Below are positions 6,962 through 14,137 of a DNA stretch of 14,746 nucleotides, one piece after another (position 1 is the first letter of the stretch; each line of letters starts with the position of its first letter). Source of the DNA: Pelosinus fermentans (GTDB taxonomy: Bacteria > Bacillota > Negativicutes > DSM-13327); NCBI GenBank assembly GCA_002434245.1, contig DJJR01000039.1, positions 1 through 14,746 of the forward strand. The letters are read 5' to 3'. A program made the translations under genes and the position numbers. The notes under the pieces are model-generated. The model made no database searches. It worked only from the letters and a program-made list of their open reading frames with translations, and was not told the DNA's origin.

Positions 6962-8138
6962 ATGAAAAAAGGAAACGTTACGCGAAGCGTACAGATTGGC
7001 TAAGAATAATAACGGTGCCCCTGGTATTGATGGAGTAACATTTGAGGCTATTGAAGCGCAAAGCGTAGAGGCTTTTCTTGAGGAAATACAGGACGAACTT
7101 ATTGGGCGCACCTATCGACCACTACGAGCGAGACGGCAGGAAATACCAATCAATACCCGCAGTCTGTGACCGAGTGGTTCAGGGGCACTCAAGCTTATAT
7201 TGGAGCCGATCTTCGAGGCGGATTTCCAACCGGGGTCGTATGGATATCGACCGAAACGTACTGCTCATGAAGCGGTGCACAGGGTAGCAACAGCGATTGT
7301 CCAGAGGAAAACTCGGGTTATAGATTTGGATTTACGCGCCTATTTTGATACTGTGCGGCATCATTTGCTGCTTGACAAAATAGCACGCCGGATTAATGAT
7401 CAGGACGTTATGCATCTAATAAAATTGATGTTGACGGCAGCGGGTAAGCAAGGAGTACCATAAGGCGGGGTGATTTCGCCGTTGTTCAGTAACATCTATC
7501 TCACAGAGGTAGATCGGATGCTAGAACGAGCTAAAGAAGTTACACGCAGTGGGCGATACACCTACGTTGAATATGCAAGATTTGCTGACGATCTGGTGGT
7601 GCTGATTGATGCATATCCACGCCATGACTGGTTGCTGAAAGCGGTAAGTAAGCGACTCCGGGAAGAGTTTGCCAAACTACAAGTTGAAGTAAATGAAGAG
7701 AAGAGTCGCACTGTAGATCTGGGATGCAAGGAAAGTTTCGGCTTTCTAGGATTTGACTTTCGTCAGCTTCGGAGCATCAAGAACAGTGCATGGCGGGCGC
7801 ACTATACGCCAAAGCTGAAAAAGCGAACGGCGCTGCTACAGAAACTCAAAGATGTATTTCGACGATACCAGTCGCAACCGATAGATCGGGTGGTACAGCT
7901 AATAAATCCGATACTGCGGGGATGGGTAAATTATTTTGCTGTTGGACACTCCAGTGAGTGCTTCAGCTTTATCAAAGACTGGGTGGAAAAGAAGGTACGT
8001 CGCCACATGGGGCGATCCAGGAACCAGCAGGGCTTCGGTTGGAAAAGGTGGAGTAGGCATTGGCTATACAACGAACTCAAGCTATTTAATGCATATCGAG
8101 TTCACCGTAGGTCAGAGACGAAAGCGTTACCAACTTGA
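6962..8138 (+). pseudogene. Group II intron reverse transcriptase/maturase, multiply disrupted
   Basis: Intron-encoded protein lying in domain IV. Recognisable blocks: ETLREAYRLAKNNNGAPGID (RT0/1), SIPAVCDRVVQG, then LEPIFEADFQPGSYGYRP, DLDLRAYFDTV, the catalytic FADD at 7581-7592, and the maturase/X region ILRGWVNYF. No HNH endonuclease domain follows. At least four lesions are visible. An extra base lies after ATG-AAA-AAA near 6971. A deletion of about 26 nt lies near 7149, where the family has a loop of about nine residues after QEIP. One G is missing near 7183 (QG-ALKLILE). A TAA at 7461-7463 stands where GVPQGG expects Gln. The protein is therefore not made in full length. Confidence 0.85.
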
Positions 8139-8173
8139 TAGGTCTCATAAACCTTAACGAGAGACAAACCGGA

Positions 8174-8206
8174 GAGCGTAGTGCGGGAAATCCGCACGCT
8201 GCGTTC
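8174..8206 (+). ncRNA. Domain V of the inner group II intron
   Basis: GAGCGTAG pairs fully with CTGCGTTC (with G·U pairs, including the AGC/GUU catalytic triad). A 2-nt CG bulge follows, then TGCGG pairs with CCGCA around a GAAAT loop. This 33-nt hairpin has the size and shape of domain V and shows no visible lesion, unlike the protein gene. It lies 36 nt after the maturase stop. Confidence 0.75.
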
Positions 8207-8294
8207 GACGTGGCGGAGGCTGGAAACGTGACTAAGATAGCCGGACTGAGTTTCATCGGAAACTTATGGGATGCGCGCCAGTCTTCGACCCTAC

Positions 8295-8330
8295 CTGAGA
8301 GAGCCTGGGGGTGAAATTCCCGCGGGCTAC
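8295..8330 (+). mobile_element. Last base of domain V and domain VI of the outer group II intron
   Basis: The C at 8295 completes the outer domain V. The next bases, TGAGAGAGCC and GGGGGTGAAATTCCC then GGGCTAC, form a domain VI-like hairpin: GGGGG pairs with TTCCC, and AGCCT with GGGCT, with A8329 near the usual branch-point position. Similarity to group II introns stops by about 8335. The sequence after it is a dispersed repeat and not the rest of the HI0074-type gene, so the outer intron's right flank has been rearranged. Confidence 0.55.
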
Positions 8331-8345
8331 TTGCCCCTTTGTTTT

Positions 8346-8389
8346 ACGAACACACCCCGCCCTTTGGGCACCCCTCTCTAGAGGGGAAT
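8346..8389. repeat. Dispersed CTCTCTAGAGGGG repeat, copy B
   Basis: ACGAACACACCCCGCC at the start and CCCCTCTCTAGAGGGGAAT at the end match the copy at 4188-4233. The end module is itself nearly palindromic (CCCCTCT / AGAGGGG). It lies between the intron complex and a strong hairpin. Confidence 0.6.
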
Positions 8390-8420
8390 TGGGACGAAGA
8401 TAATTTTGGATTTTATGCAT

Positions 8421-8462
8421 AAATAAGGAGACAAAGTCACTTACGACTTTGTCTCCTTATTT
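8421..8462. terminator. 18-bp perfect hairpin
   Basis: Arms 8421-8438 and 8445-8462 (AAATAAGGAGACAAAGTC and its exact complement) enclose a 6-nt loop. It lies 58 bp beyond the stop of the minus-strand XRE gene and probably ends its transcript, though the U-tract is weak in either direction. Confidence 0.6.
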
Positions 8463-8519
8463 ACTTTGCATCGCCAAGATTAAAAAAATTATGTGATGCT
8501 TCTATTTGTTACGTTCTCG

Positions 8520-8843
8520 TTACTTGTCCGCGGAGGCTTTTTTAATTCCATGTTTATAAAGAATAAATTCTCGAGCCAGGTCTAGCTCTTTTTGTACATG
8601 GTCAGGAAGGTTATTTATTTCATCATCATTTTTAGTATCTATAATCTCATTTTCTGCGAAAAAGTCAGATAAAGAAATCTGGAGAGCATTACAGATTTTT
8701 TCTAGAGTGATAATATTTGGACTCTTTTCACCTATTTCTATTTCGCGTAGGGTTGCTTGCCCTATTTCTGCAAGTTGAGAAAGTTTATTAGTACTGTAGC
8801 CTTTTTCTTTTCTTAAATGAATAATACGTTCAGCGATAGTCAT
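8520..8843 (-). CDS. XRE-family helix-turn-helix regulator (107 aa)
   Basis: DNA-binding regulator of the Cro/C1 type. An N-terminal HTH_3 domain covers about residues 1-65: IAERIIHLRKEKGYSTNKLS, then ATLREIEIGEKSPNIITLEK, then LQISLSDFF. A short helical tail (LPDHVQKELDLAREFIL) may mediate dimerisation. I start it at the ATG at 8843, where GGAGG (8853-8857) is spaced 9 nt. A longer frame to 8915 would run back through that site and through the operators, so it is unlikely. It is divergent from a second XRE gene, with 121 bp between the starts carrying three similar motifs. Autoregulation and cross-regulation are likely. The target could be the downstream cysteine operon or a lost mobile element. 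Confidence 0.85.
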   Translation of the reverse strand: MTIAERIIHLRKEKGYSTNKLSQLAEIGQATLREIEIGEKSPNIITLEKICNALQISLSDFFAENEIIDTKNDDEINNLPDHVQKELDLAREFILYKHGIKKASADK

Positions 8844-8861
8844 AATATAAAACCTCCAATT

Positions 8862-8938
8862 AACGCTAAAGCAATTATAACATAAATATTTTAAGGAAAA
8901 ATAACGCATTAGCATTGACTTATTAACGCAGAAGCATT
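8862..8938. promoter_or_regulatory. Three-copy operator between divergent XRE genes
   Basis: AACGC-N4-GCA(A)TT occurs at 8862-8876 (AACGCTAAAGCAATT, one extra A), 8903-8916 (AACGCATTAGCATT) and 8925-8938 (AACGCAGAAGCATT). Each is a near-inverted repeat (AACGC / GCATT). Copy 1 overlaps a minus-strand TATAAT (8874-8879), copy 2 overlaps the plus-strand -35, and copy 3 lies between that -35 and -10. The placement is that of repressor sites governing both genes. Confidence 0.75.
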
Positions 8939-8943
8939 ACAAT
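8915..8943 (+). promoter_or_regulatory. Sigma-A-type promoter of the plus-strand XRE gene
   Basis: TTGACT (8915-8920), exactly 17 bp, then TACAAT (8938-8943), 22 bp before the TTG start. It is near-consensus and overlaps operator copies 2 and 3. This is the best promoter match in the window. Confidence 0.8.
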
Positions 8944-8964
8944 AGCAACGAGGGGGGGAATGAC

Positions 8965-9267
8965 TTGAGAAATTTAGGAGAATTCCGTAAAGCAAAAGGG
9001 TGGTCTCAAAAGAAGTTAGCGGATCAATCAGGCGTTTCACAAACGTATATATCGGAGCTGGAAGCGGCTAAGAAGCAGCCGACTGTGCTTATTGCACAAA
9101 AACTTGCCACGGCGTTTGGAATATCTCTTGCAGATTTGTTACATGATGAGTTCAGAGCCCCCAAATGTAAGGAGGTGAAAGAGATCAATTCTGGGACTAG
9201 AGAGGAGTGTGTAGGTATTGATGATTCTATCGCATCTATTTACAGTATAGCCAAAAAGAAATCGTAA
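8965..9267 (+). CDS. XRE-family helix-turn-helix regulator (100 aa)
   Basis: A second Cro/C1-type regulator, with a SinR-like HTH over residues 1-65: FRKAKGWSQKKLADQSGVSQ, then TYISELEAAKKQPTVLIAQK, then FGISLADLL. A short tail without recognisable domains follows. The start is a TTG at 8965 with GAGGGGGGG six nt upstream; the only nearby ATG (8960) hits a stop at its third codon. The promoter is covered by operator copies 2 and 3, so it is probably self-repressed or repressed by its divergent neighbour. It is followed after 154 bp by the cysteine transporter operon on the same strand, and could control or be co-transcribed with it. No terminator is seen in that gap. Confidence 0.85.
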   Translation: MRNLGEFRKAKGWSQKKLADQSGVSQTYISELEAAKKQPTVLIAQKLATAFGISLADLLHDEFRAPKCKEVKEINSGTREECVGIDDSIASIYSIAKKKS

Positions 9268-9421
9268 ATCCATTTTTTGTTAAGCATTGTTGCAGTTTTA
9301 GTTAAATACACGCTGTGTATAGAGAGAAGTTCCTGGTAGGTTATTGTTATATCATAAGTAATCGCAATATTTCGATAAATGATTTTAATAAGAGAACGCT
9401 AAAATATAGGAGGTACGACAA

Positions 9422-10747
9422 ATGAAGTCACTTGCTAAGAAATATGAGGTCGAAGACATTCCTGTAGGACAAGCTGCTATGACAGATGCAGAGTGGAAAG
9501 CAGCCATTCGATTTGATGCTACAGATTGGGGCTGGATTATCATGAGTATTGGTATGGCTATTGGTGCAGGAATTGTCTTCTTGCCAGTGCAGGTTGGTTT
9601 AATGGGATTATGGGTATTTTTACTTTCTTCTGTAATTGGTTATCCTGCCATGTATTTATTCCAAAAGTTATTTATTAATACCTTAGCAGCTTCGCCGGAA
9701 TGCAAAGATTATCCTAGTGTGATTGCAGGGTATCTGGGGAAAAATTGGGGGATGTTTTTAGGGGCGTTATATTTTATCATGCTGGTAATTTGGGTGTTCG
9801 TATATTCTACGGCCATTACGAATGACAGTGCTTCTTTTATACAATCCTTTGGTTTGACGGAATCCTTGCTGTCGACCAATCCTTTTTATGGTTTGTTTCT
9901 AATTTGCTGTTTGGTGGCGTTAGCTTCGCGAGGGGAGAAGGTATTGTTTAAGATTTCTACAGGGATGGTACTGACAAAGCTGTTTGTGGTAGCTTTTCTT
10001 GGGCTGGCTATGGTGAGCCGCTGGGATTGGGGCAATGTCGGTTCCATTCCATCATTAGGGAGTTTAATAAAGGATGCAGTGGTTATGCTTCCCTTTACGT
10101 TGACTTCCATTTTATTTATTCAGAGTTTGAGCCCGATGGTGATTTCCTATCGATCTCATGAGAAGTCTATTGAAGTAGCAAGGTATAAAGCAATGCGTGC
10201 CATGAATATTGCTTTTGGTGTTCTATTTGTTACCGTGTTCTTTTATGCCGTATCCTTTACTTTAGCTATGGGTCATGAGCAGGCCGTTCATGCTTCTGAG
10301 CAAAATATCTCGGCTTTGGCGATGGTAGCACAGGGGAGTGGTACCAGCAATCAGCAAACGGTGAAGATTTTTAGTTTGATTTTGAATATTTTTGCTGTAA
10401 TGACAGCTTATTTTGGCGTATATCTGGGCTTTAGAGAAGCGTGCCAAGGTTTGGTCATGAATGTGTTGCGGCGTATAGTCCCAGAGGAGCGCATTCATAA
10501 GACACTTGTTGGTTATGGTATTATGGGTTTTACCGTGTTGCTGTCTTGGGGAGCGATTGTGCTGAATGCGCCTGTATTGAGTTTTACATCCATTTGCAGT
10601 CCGATTTTTGGTTTGGTAGGCTGTTTAATTCCAGCGTATTTGGTGTATCAAGTACCATTTCTTCAACAATATAAAGGAATTTCACTAAAAATAATTATTG
10701 CGACGGGTATTCTGCTTTGTATATCTCCATTTTTAGCCTTTGCGTAA
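9422..10747 (+). CDS. cyuP: CyuP/YhaO-like amino acid (cysteine/serine) transporter
   Basis: Inner-membrane importer of the hydroxy/aromatic amino acid permease (HAAAP/SdaC-like) family. The 441-residue length matches E. coli YhaO (CyuP/DlsT, about 440). A charged N-terminus of some 33 residues leads into the first membrane segment, with the family-type loop GAGIVFLP. About eleven hydrophobic segments follow, with conserved-looking polar stretches (SLSPMVISYRSHEKS, FGVYLGFREACQG). The ATG at 9422 has a strong AGGAGGT seven nt upstream. The assignment rests mainly on the next gene, an L-cysteine desulfidase, since in E. coli the same pair forms the cysteine-use operon cyuPA. The substrate is probably L-cysteine, but serine or D-serine cannot be excluded. 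The 154 bp before it holds no clear promoter. Confidence 0.8.
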   Translation: MKSLAKKYEVEDIPVGQAAMTDAEWKAAIRFDATDWGWIIMSIGMAIGAGIVFLPVQVGLMGLWVFLLSSVIGYPAMYLFQKLFINTLAASPECKDYPSVIAGYLGKNWGMFLGALYFIMLVIWVFVYSTAITNDSASFIQSFGLTESLLSTNPFYGLFLICCLVALASRGEKVLFKISTGMVLTKLFVVAFLGLAMVSRWDWGNVGSIPSLGSLIKDAVVMLPFTLTSILFIQSLSPMVISYRSHEKSIEVARYKAMRAMNIAFGVLFVTVFFYAVSFTLAMGHEQAVHASEQNISALAMVAQGSGTSNQQTVKIFSLILNIFAVMTAYFGVYLGFREACQGLVMNVLRRIVPEERIHKTLVGYGIMGFTVLLSWGAIVLNAPVLSFTSICSPIFGLVGCLIPAYLVYQVPFLQQYKGISLKIIIATGILLCISPFLAFA

Positions 10748-10791
10748 TACTCGTATCTCTTTTAAGATTAATAAAATGAGGAGAATTTGAT

Positions 10792-12105
10792 ATGAAGAAG
10801 ATCGATTTTGAAATGGTAAATCCTTTATGGCTGGAAATGATCAAGGTTGTAAAAAGGGAGGTAGTGCCTGCATTGGGGTGTACGGAGCCCATTTCGTTAG
10901 CGCTGGCTGCGGCTATTGCAGCGCAGAGGTTAGGTAAGCCCGTTGAAAAAATTGAAGCCAAGGTCTCAGCCAATTTGATGAAAAATGGTATGGGAGTTAC
11001 CGTACCGGGAACCGGTATGACAGGGCTTTTTATTGCCGCTGCTGTAGGTGCGATTGGCGGTGATCCGTGGGGGAAGCTGGAAGTTCTGAAGAATCTCACT
11101 TCTGCGCAGGTCAGAAAAGCACGGCAAATGGTTGCCCAGGGGCGGGTTCAGGTTATGATTGCTGATGTACCCCATGTTTTGTATTCGGAGGCAAAAGTAA
11201 TGCATGGCCAAGAATGGGTAACGGTTGTAATTGCTGATACTCATACCCAAGTGGCACGCATTGAGGAAAATGGCAATGTGTTTTTTGAAATGGAACTTGA
11301 GGATTATGTAGCAAATGCTATGGAAGATAAATTCTCTATAGCTGGCATTAAGGCTCGTGATGTATTTGATTTTGCCATGGGAGTGCCTTTAGAGATGATC
11401 CGTTTTATCCATGAAGCTGCTGACTTGAATACCTCTTTATCTCGGGAAGGTATGAATGGACATTATGGATTACAGATTGGTGCTGCGATGGAGCGTCAGA
11501 GGCAGCAGGGACTCTTATCGGATGGTCTTTTGGCTCAAGTTTTGATGCGGACTACCGCAGCGTCTGATGCAAGAATGGGTGGGGCAGCATTGCCGGCGAT
11601 GACCAATTCCGGTTCTGGCAATCAGGGAATAGCAGCAACCATGCCTGTTGTTGTGGTGGCTGAATATGTGAAAGCGAATGAAGAAACGCTCATTAGGGCA
11701 TTGATGCTATCTCATATGATGGCCATCTATATTCATGATAAGCTCCCCAAGTTATCAGCATTGTGCGCCGTTACGACGGCTTCTATGGGAGCTGCTGCAG
11801 GAATGGCTTGGCTGTTGAAAGAGGATTTTAGGGTGGTCAGTATGGCCATTTCTAGCATGATTGGCGATTTGACGGGGCTTATCTGTGACGGTGCGTCCAA
11901 TAGTTGCGCGATGAAGGTGTCTACTTCTGTTATGTCCGGGTATAAGGCAGTATTGTTGGCTCTTGAGGGAATTCGGGTTACAGGGAATGAGGGGATTGTA
12001 GCACAGGATGTGGATCAATCCATTGCCAATTTGGGAATACTGGCCTGCCAAGGAATGGCTCAGATGGATGAGCAGATTTTACAAATTATGTTGAATAAGA
12101 AATAG
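10792..12105 (+). CDS. cyuA: [4Fe-4S] L-cysteine desulfidase (CyuA/YhaM, UPF0597)
   Basis: Cytoplasmic iron-sulfur enzyme that splits L-cysteine into pyruvate, ammonia and hydrogen sulfide. The 437-residue length equals E. coli CyuA/YhaM. Family marks: VVPALGCTEPIS with C30, then GTGMTGLFIAAAVGAIGGDP, AMTNSGSGNQGIAATMP, LSALCAVTTASMG with C325, and LICDGASNSCAMK with C365 and C372. Cysteines in these blocks are the expected cluster ligands. The C-terminal half is serine-dehydratase-alpha-like. The ATG at 10792 follows GAGGAG with 8-nt spacing and lies 44 bp after the transporter stop, so the two are one operon. No terminator hairpin is seen after it. It would let the cell use cysteine as a carbon and sulfide source, or detoxify it, in anaerobic growth. 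Confidence 0.92.
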   Translation: MKKIDFEMVNPLWLEMIKVVKREVVPALGCTEPISLALAAAIAAQRLGKPVEKIEAKVSANLMKNGMGVTVPGTGMTGLFIAAAVGAIGGDPWGKLEVLKNLTSAQVRKARQMVAQGRVQVMIADVPHVLYSEAKVMHGQEWVTVVIADTHTQVARIEENGNVFFEMELEDYVANAMEDKFSIAGIKARDVFDFAMGVPLEMIRFIHEAADLNTSLSREGMNGHYGLQIGAAMERQRQQGLLSDGLLAQVLMRTTAASDARMGGAALPAMTNSGSGNQGIAATMPVVVVAEYVKANEETLIRALMLSHMMAIYIHDKLPKLSALCAVTTASMGAAAGMAWLLKEDFRVVSMAISSMIGDLTGLICDGASNSCAMKVSTSVMSGYKAVLLALEGIRVTGNEGIVAQDVDQSIANLGILACQGMAQMDEQILQIMLNKK

Positions 12106-12133
12106 GGCTTCTCCAATATGAATATCCGCCAAA

Positions 12134-12152
12134 GACACCCCGTCAACGTGCC
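12134..12152. repeat. Short fragment of the CACCCCGTCA repeat
   Basis: GACACCCCGTCAACGTGCC resembles the CACACCCCGTCACTGCGTGCC segment of the repeat at 4188-4233. It is very short and may be chance. Confidence 0.3.
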
Positions 12153-12287
12153 AGATTTTTTGCTAGCGCATTGAATTTTCCTGGTGGTATGGAGTTAGAA
12201 TTCTTGGTAATTGAGATAAGAGGGGGAGTTTTCCTACGTTTGTTGAATAGAATAATATAGAGATATACAGAGAGAGGGGCTTTTATT

Positions 12288-13652
12288 TTGAAAATCATCA
12301 TTTTAGCAGGTGGCGGCGGTACTAGACTGTTTCCTCTGTCCCGCACCTGCTTTCCTAAGCAATTTATGAAGCTTGGCAATGAACAATCTTTATTGGCACA
12401 GACGGTTATTCGTTTTATGCCTGTAGCCAAAGTAGCGGATATGGTAATTGTAACTAATCAGGAATATATTCATCATGTTAGGGCAGAGTTAGCTGCGTGT
12501 GGGGCGATGGGCGCTCACATCTTGTTGGAACCCGTAGGGCGTAATACAGCACCAGCCATTGCATTGGCGGCAAGGTATTGTATTGACGAATTGGGCGCTG
12601 GGGAAGATGAAGTGATGTTTGTGACGCCTTCGGATCATATTATTCGTCAAAATGATCTTTTTATTAAGTCTGTAAGGCAGGCTGAAGAAATGGCCCAGCA
12701 GGATCATATCGTCACCTTTGGCATAAAATCTAATAAACCTGAGATAGGATATGGATATATTGAAGCTGGCGAGGCGTGTGGATATGGTTTTGCTGTGAAG
12801 TCCTTCAAAGAAAAGCCTAGCCAGGAAGTCGCTGAGGAATATGTAGCGGCAGGGCGATATTATTGGAATTCAGGGATGTTCGCAGTTACTATGGGGCAAA
12901 TCATGAGAGAGTTGCGTACCTATCAACCTGAGATTTATCAATTAGCATCTACTAACTATGAGGATGCATTAGCCCAGTTTAAAAACATGCCCAATATCTC
13001 AATTGATTATGCAGTGGCGGAAAAGTCGGATAAAGTGGTGACGATTCCCTTACTGGCTTATTGGAATGATATTGGATCATGGGATGCCATATATGATGTA
13101 TTAGACAAGGATCAGAATGGGAATGCCGTGAAAGGAGACTGCATACCGATTGATTGTACGAATACACTCATGTTAGGACGCAGTCGTTTGATCGCTGGAA
13201 TTGGCCTTGAGGATCTGCTGGTGGTGGAAACGGATGATGTCATAGTAGTGGCTAAGAAGGGGGAGTCGCAGAAGGTTAAAGACTTGGTCAATGAATTGAA
13301 AGAGCAGGGACGCCGCGAAGCGGATGAGCATACGACCTTATATCGGCCATGGGGGAGTGTTACTGTCTTGGGTGGCGGACCAGGGTATAAGATGAAGCAA
13401 GTTCGCGTTAACCCTGGGCAAGGGCTTAGTCTGCAAATGCATTATCATCGCACGGAACATTGGATTGTGACGGGTGGTACGGCGCAAGTGACTCTGGGGG
13501 ATGAGGTAAAGATGGTACATGAAAATGAGAGTGTATTTATTCCTATGTCTACCAAACATCGCTTGGAGAATCCGGGGAGGATTCCGTTGGAGATTATTGA
13601 AGTGCAGAATGGCAAGTATTTAGAAGAAGATGATATTGTACGGTTTGATTGA
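12288..13652 (+). CDS. manC: Mannose-1-phosphate guanylyltransferase / mannose-6-phosphate isomerase
   Basis: Bifunctional type II enzyme (ManC/AlgA/XanB class) making GDP-mannose for LPS, capsule or exopolysaccharide. Residues 1 to about 285 are the nucleotidyltransferase: LAGGGGTRLFPLSR and PKQF (GTP and metal binding), EPVGRNTAPAIALAA, FVTPSDHII, GYGYIEAG, FKEKPS, YYWNSGMF and WNDIGSWDA. From about residue 345 comes the cupin isomerase domain: YRPWGSVTVL, then LSLQMHYHRTEHWIVTGGTA with the metal-binding His and Glu residues, and FIPMSTKHRLENPG. The 454 residues are close to the usual 460-480. The start is a TTG at 12288, with GAGGGG spaced 8 nt; the protein then begins at once with the required MKIIILAGGGGT strand. 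It is a single gene, 182 bp after the cysteine operon. Its product could feed envelope glycan synthesis like that encoded at the left end. Confidence 0.93.
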   Translation: MKIIILAGGGGTRLFPLSRTCFPKQFMKLGNEQSLLAQTVIRFMPVAKVADMVIVTNQEYIHHVRAELAACGAMGAHILLEPVGRNTAPAIALAARYCIDELGAGEDEVMFVTPSDHIIRQNDLFIKSVRQAEEMAQQDHIVTFGIKSNKPEIGYGYIEAGEACGYGFAVKSFKEKPSQEVAEEYVAAGRYYWNSGMFAVTMGQIMRELRTYQPEIYQLASTNYEDALAQFKNMPNISIDYAVAEKSDKVVTIPLLAYWNDIGSWDAIYDVLDKDQNGNAVKGDCIPIDCTNTLMLGRSRLIAGIGLEDLLVVETDDVIVVAKKGESQKVKDLVNELKEQGRREADEHTTLYRPWGSVTVLGGGPGYKMKQVRVNPGQGLSLQMHYHRTEHWIVTGGTAQVTLGDEVKMVHENESVFIPMSTKHRLENPGRIPLEIIEVQNGKYLEEDDIVRFD

Positions 13653-13664
13653 TGTGTATGGAGA

Positions 13665-13675
13665 GGGGGGGGGGG
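13665..13675. repeat. G11 homopolymer
   Basis: Eleven consecutive G residues 13 bp after the manC stop. It is prone to slippage or to miscalling in sequencing. It lies outside any intact gene, so no phase-variable reading frame is evident. Confidence 0.9.
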
Positions 13676-13795
13676 ACGAACTCGCAAAGAACTGATTATT
13701 TGCTGCAAGAAAAATAACCGCAATATCAGGAAGAAATAAGAAAAATACTTGCAGGTAAATAGTTGGTGTGATAGAGTCATAAGTTTGAAAATATA

Positions 13796-13824
13796 CTGAC
13801 TTGTGATTGGTTTTGTGAGATAAT
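13796..13824 (+). promoter_or_regulatory. Candidate promoter ahead of the nucleotidyltransferase remnant
   Basis: CTGACT (13796-13801), 17 bp, GATAAT (13819-13824). Each box has one mismatch to consensus and the spacing is ideal. It would transcribe toward the truncated nucleotidyltransferase. The rest of 13676-13851 shows nothing recognisable. Confidence 0.4.
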
Positions 13825-13851
13825 GAAAGTAAGTAGAAGAAAAGTATTCGT

Positions 13852-14045
13852 ACTGATTTGGGTGCGGTAGAAGCCATGTCAAAGCACTCTCCAGCGTGTC
13901 TTTTGGGACGTTAGAAGAGTTTCCTATTCCTGCTCGAGTAGATTTGGTTGATTTTGTGGTTCTTTCACCAGAATTTATCCAAATTGCTCTGAACGGTGGG
14001 GTGGGAATGTGGAAACAAAAAAGGAAGAACTCGTTTTTCATCTAA
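13852..14045 (+). pseudogene. Remnant of an MNT-type nucleotidyltransferase
   Basis: The frame ending at the TAA 14043-14045 reads LEEFPIPARVDLVDFVVLSP then EFIQIAL. This is the C-terminal signature of small MNT-type nucleotidyltransferases (…EESPIPY.VDLVD…SPEF…I), the usual partners of HI0074-family proteins. Just upstream, FGCGRSH may be what is left of the active-site FGSRARG loop. The catalytic Asp-x-Asp block that should follow is gone and a stop lies just before FGCG, so an internal deletion has occurred. It overlaps the start of the HI0074-type fragment at 14009, as in intact modules. Confidence 0.5.
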
Positions 14046-14074
14046 GTCGGTTAAAAAAGCTTTGTCTACGTTAG
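14009..14074 (+). pseudogene. N-terminal fragment of a second HI0074-family gene
   Basis: From a GTG at 14009 the frame reads VETKKEELVFHLSRLKK and soon stops. The DNA at 14043-14074 (TAAGTCGGTTAAAAAA, then GCTTTGTCTACGTTAG) matches 5817-5849 base for base except for one missing T, and that missing base causes the frameshift. This fragment therefore keeps the natural N-terminus that the copy at 5798-6151 lacks, and loses everything after the shared stretch. Confidence 0.65.
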
Positions 14075-14087
14075 TTAAAATGATGGG

Positions 14088-14124
14088 ATAAGGGGAAGAA
14101 GTCATGGTGACTTTTTCCCCTTAT
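14088..14124. terminator. 17-bp hairpin with 3-nt loop
   Basis: Arms 14088-14104 and 14108-14124 (ATAAGGGGAAGAAGTCA and complement) pair fully, allowing one G·U pair. It lies between the HI0074 fragment and the alcohol dehydrogenase remnant. The U-tract is weak on both strands, so termination is likely but not certain. Its arm resembles those of the hairpins at 4239 and 8421. Confidence 0.5.
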
Positions 14125-14137
14125 TTCAGGCATTCGA

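Larger units (their letters stand above)
6347..8294 (+). mobile_element. Inner group II intron with decayed maturase
   Basis: Starts with the consensus 5' splice sequence GTGCG, extended as GTGCGTCCAGATAAGG, which resembles the start of Ll.LtrB-type introns. About 615 nt of structured RNA domains come before the reverse-transcriptase region, as expected for domains I-IV. Domain V is at 8174-8206. The preferred 3' end is the AC at 8293-8294, because splicing there restores domain V and VI of the outer intron; an AC at 8288-8289 is possible. A candidate EBS1 (AACTGG, 6664-6669) can pair with the last five bases upstream of the intron (CAGTT), not with the G before them. The host-encoded protein is broken, so mobility would need a maturase supplied in trans. 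Confidence 0.7.

Noticed and set aside
8862..8938. Repeated AACGC motif as a tiny CRISPR array
   Set aside because: Repeats are 14 bp, only three, unequally spaced (41 and 22 bp), and sit on promoters between regulators.
12240..12269. TTGTTG-N18-TATACA as the manC promoter
   Set aside because: The start point would fall only a few bases before the ribosome binding site, and both boxes are weak, so I do not list it as a feature.
13445..14041. Long minus-strand open frame opposite the manC 3' end and the region after it
   Set aside because: Low-complexity, Pro/Ser/Phe-rich translation and overlap with the cupin domain of manC. It is a shadow of real coding and AT-rich sequence.
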